A stretch of 64,000 nt of DNA from Vibrio azureus (GTDB lineage Bacteria; Pseudomonadota; Gammaproteobacteria; Enterobacterales; Vibrionaceae), in assembly GCF_002849855.1 (NCBI RefSeq), contig NZ_CP018616.1:1612001-1676000 (forward strand), in the 5' to 3' direction. The notes under the pieces were generated by a model, which saw nothing but the letters and a program-made list of their open reading frames with translations, did no database searches and was not told where the DNA came from. How positions within the stretch are numbered: the first letter of the stretch is position 1; every line of letters begins with the position of its first letter. Below, piece after piece: positions 62,675 through 64,000 of the stretch. The position numbers were made by a program, and so were the translations under genes.

Positions 62675-64000
62675 ATGAAAGCTTTTATAAAAATATCATT
62701 AAGCCTAATTGGCTTTAGTTTTCTCACCGCATGCGGTGATGTTATTGAGCACAAAGATGTGCGCAAAGATGGCTTTGTATTTTGTGGCCAGGGGCAACCG
62801 AGCACATTCAACCCGCAATTAATCGACAGTGGTATCACGTCCGAAGCCCTAAGCCCGCAACTTTATGATACCCTGCTCACGCTAGATCCAATTTCTCACC
62901 AGCCGGTCGCCAGCCTTGCTGAACGCTGGAGTATCAATGATCAGGGAACAGAGTTTACGTTTCACTTGAAACACAATGTTCAATTTCAAACCACCCCTTG
63001 GTTTACCCCTACTCGAACTTTTAACGCTCAAGATGTTGTCTTTAGCTTCAAACGAATCATTGACCCAAATCACCCCTTTCATAAAGTAGGCGGTGGTTTT
63101 TATCCATGGTTTGCCGCTCTTGGGTTCGAAAAGTTAGTTAAAGATGTCGTTGCTGTCGACGAAGATACGGTGAAATTTGTTCTTAACCAGCCTAACTTTG
63201 CTTTTTTATCACATATCGCTACCACCTACGCAGTCGTGCTTTCTGCTGAGTATGGCCGACAATTAACCATGAGTGACGAAAAAGACAAAATGGATCGCTT
63301 TCCTGTTGGAACCGGCCCTTATCAACTGAAAGAATACCAAATTAATGACCTTATTCGTCTTGAACGTCATAATGGTTATTGGAATTCGCCTGCCATTATG
63401 AAACAGGTCGTTTTTGATATTTCGCATAGGGGTACTGGCACGTTAGCAAAACTCTTACGTAATGAATGTGATGTATTATCATCGCCAATTTCAAGCCAAC
63501 TGCCTGTCATTGAAAAAACTCAGCACCTTGAGCTAACCTCAACCCCATCGAATAATGTCTCTTTCATTGCTATCAACACCGAGCACCCAGCATTAAATGA
63601 TCCACGGGTAAGACAAGCTTTAAACCTTGCAACCAACCGTCAAAACATTCTCGATTCTGTCTATTATGGTACAGGCTCACAAGCATACACTCTACTTCCA
63701 CCGAATTCATGGGCATACCAAAAAGACAGTGTAAAAATTCGTTATGACCGTAATTATGCTTTAGCTTTACTCCGTGAAGCTGGATACGAGAAAGGTTTAC
63801 AGTTAACAATGTGGGTGCCTCTAGAACCCAGAGCCTTTAACCCAAGTCCACGTAAAACGGCAGAATTGATTCAAGCCAACTTTGAAGATATTGGTGTCGA
63901 CCTAATACTACTCACTGATGACCGTTTCGAACGTAGTCAACTGGATGCCATTTATAACGTCGACTTGATATTGACAGGGTGGATTGGGAATACCGGCGAT
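62675..64000 (+). CDS. sapA: SapA-like peptide-binding lipoprotein (partial)
   Basis: The periplasmic receptor of a peptide-type ABC transporter (SBP_bac_5 fold), cut by the window end after 442 codons of a protein near 540. A lipobox SFLTAC ends the signal sequence. GTGPYQLKEY and VRQALNLATNRQNILDSVYY are typical of oligopeptide/SapA-type receptors. Assignment to SapA rests on its position next to pspF, a common order in gammaproteobacteria; the permease genes would follow outside the window. Confidence 0.85.
   Translation, partial: MKAFIKISLSLIGFSFLTACGDVIEHKDVRKDGFVFCGQGQPSTFNPQLIDSGITSEALSPQLYDTLLTLDPISHQPVASLAERWSINDQGTEFTFHLKHNVQFQTTPWFTPTRTFNAQDVVFSFKRIIDPNHPFHKVGGGFYPWFAALGFEKLVKDVVAVDEDTVKFVLNQPNFAFLSHIATTYAVVLSAEYGRQLTMSDEKDKMDRFPVGTGPYQLKEYQINDLIRLERHNGYWNSPAIMKQVVFDISHRGTGTLAKLLRNECDVLSSPISSQLPVIEKTQHLELTSTPSNNVSFIAINTEHPALNDPRVRQALNLATNRQNILDSVYYGTGSQAYTLLPPNSWAYQKDSVKIRYDRNYALALLREAGYEKGLQLTMWVPLEPRAFNPSPRKTAELIQANFEDIGVDLILLTDDRFERSQLDAIYNVDLILTGWIGNTGD

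Overview
The window is chromosomal DNA of a marine gammaproteobacterium, almost certainly a Vibrio. The evidence is a prpB-prpC-acnD-prpF methylcitrate cluster, a Ysc-type type III secretion locus in the T3SS1 gene order of Vibrio parahaemolyticus, pspF/pspABC next to a sapA-like gene, Vibrio-type integron attC sites, and a family of dispersed palindromic repeats. I do not name a species.

Layout. 1-5953 (minus): propionate catabolism (prpF partial, acnD, prpC, prpB). 6362-10374 (minus): a small lipoprotein and a 1176-residue LruC-domain exoprotein with a C-terminal copper-binding-like domain. 10771-27361: half of a type III secretion system. The minus operons carry vopD-vopB-vcrH-vcrV-vcrG and vcrD-vscY-vscX-sycN-tyeA-vopN; the divergent plus operon carries vscN-O-P-Q-R-S-T-U. 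Three promoters share one architecture (A-tract, CGnC core, TTGAYA-like -35, exactly 21 bp, -10), the geometry of ExsA-dependent promoters. The lcrR/vcrR gene expected between vcrD and vcrG is absent and a 284-bp repeat sits there. The secretin, needle and exsA genes and the effectors are not in the window.

27479-38101: an LprI-like protein, a TVP38/DedA-like membrane protein with a dual-motif glutaredoxin, an amino-acid-type solute-binding protein, a chaperone/usher fimbrial operon (major subunit, usher, chaperone, adhesin-like subunit, minor subunit, OmpA-like protein) and a NADAR-domain protein. 38134-49599: two unrecognised small proteins, SOS-regulated umuDC with a LexA box, a HAD hydrolase, an NSS-family transporter, cardiolipin synthase, cystathionine beta-lyase, and a lipase with its foldase. 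49685-50233: an orphan fimbrial subunit with a Fur-like box.

50.6-59.0 kb is the accessory region. A putative secreted toxin, frameshifted in a G5 run, lies beside a small membrane protein and a Tai4-like candidate immunity protein, with two related ~200-bp elements around them. A resolvase remnant and a pentapeptide-repeat gene bracketed by ~200-bp repeats follow. Then comes a 3.5-kb block of Schlafen-like, transglutaminase-like and membrane protein genes with two integron attC sites but no integrase, bracketed by ~260-bp direct repeats.

59536-64000: pspC, pspB and pspA behind a sigma-54 promoter, divergent pspF, a full repeat copy, and the start of a SapA-like lipoprotein. Five full-length (~267-285 bp) dispersed repeats and about ten short or partial relatives lie between genes throughout. 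No tRNA, rRNA or CRISPR array was seen.
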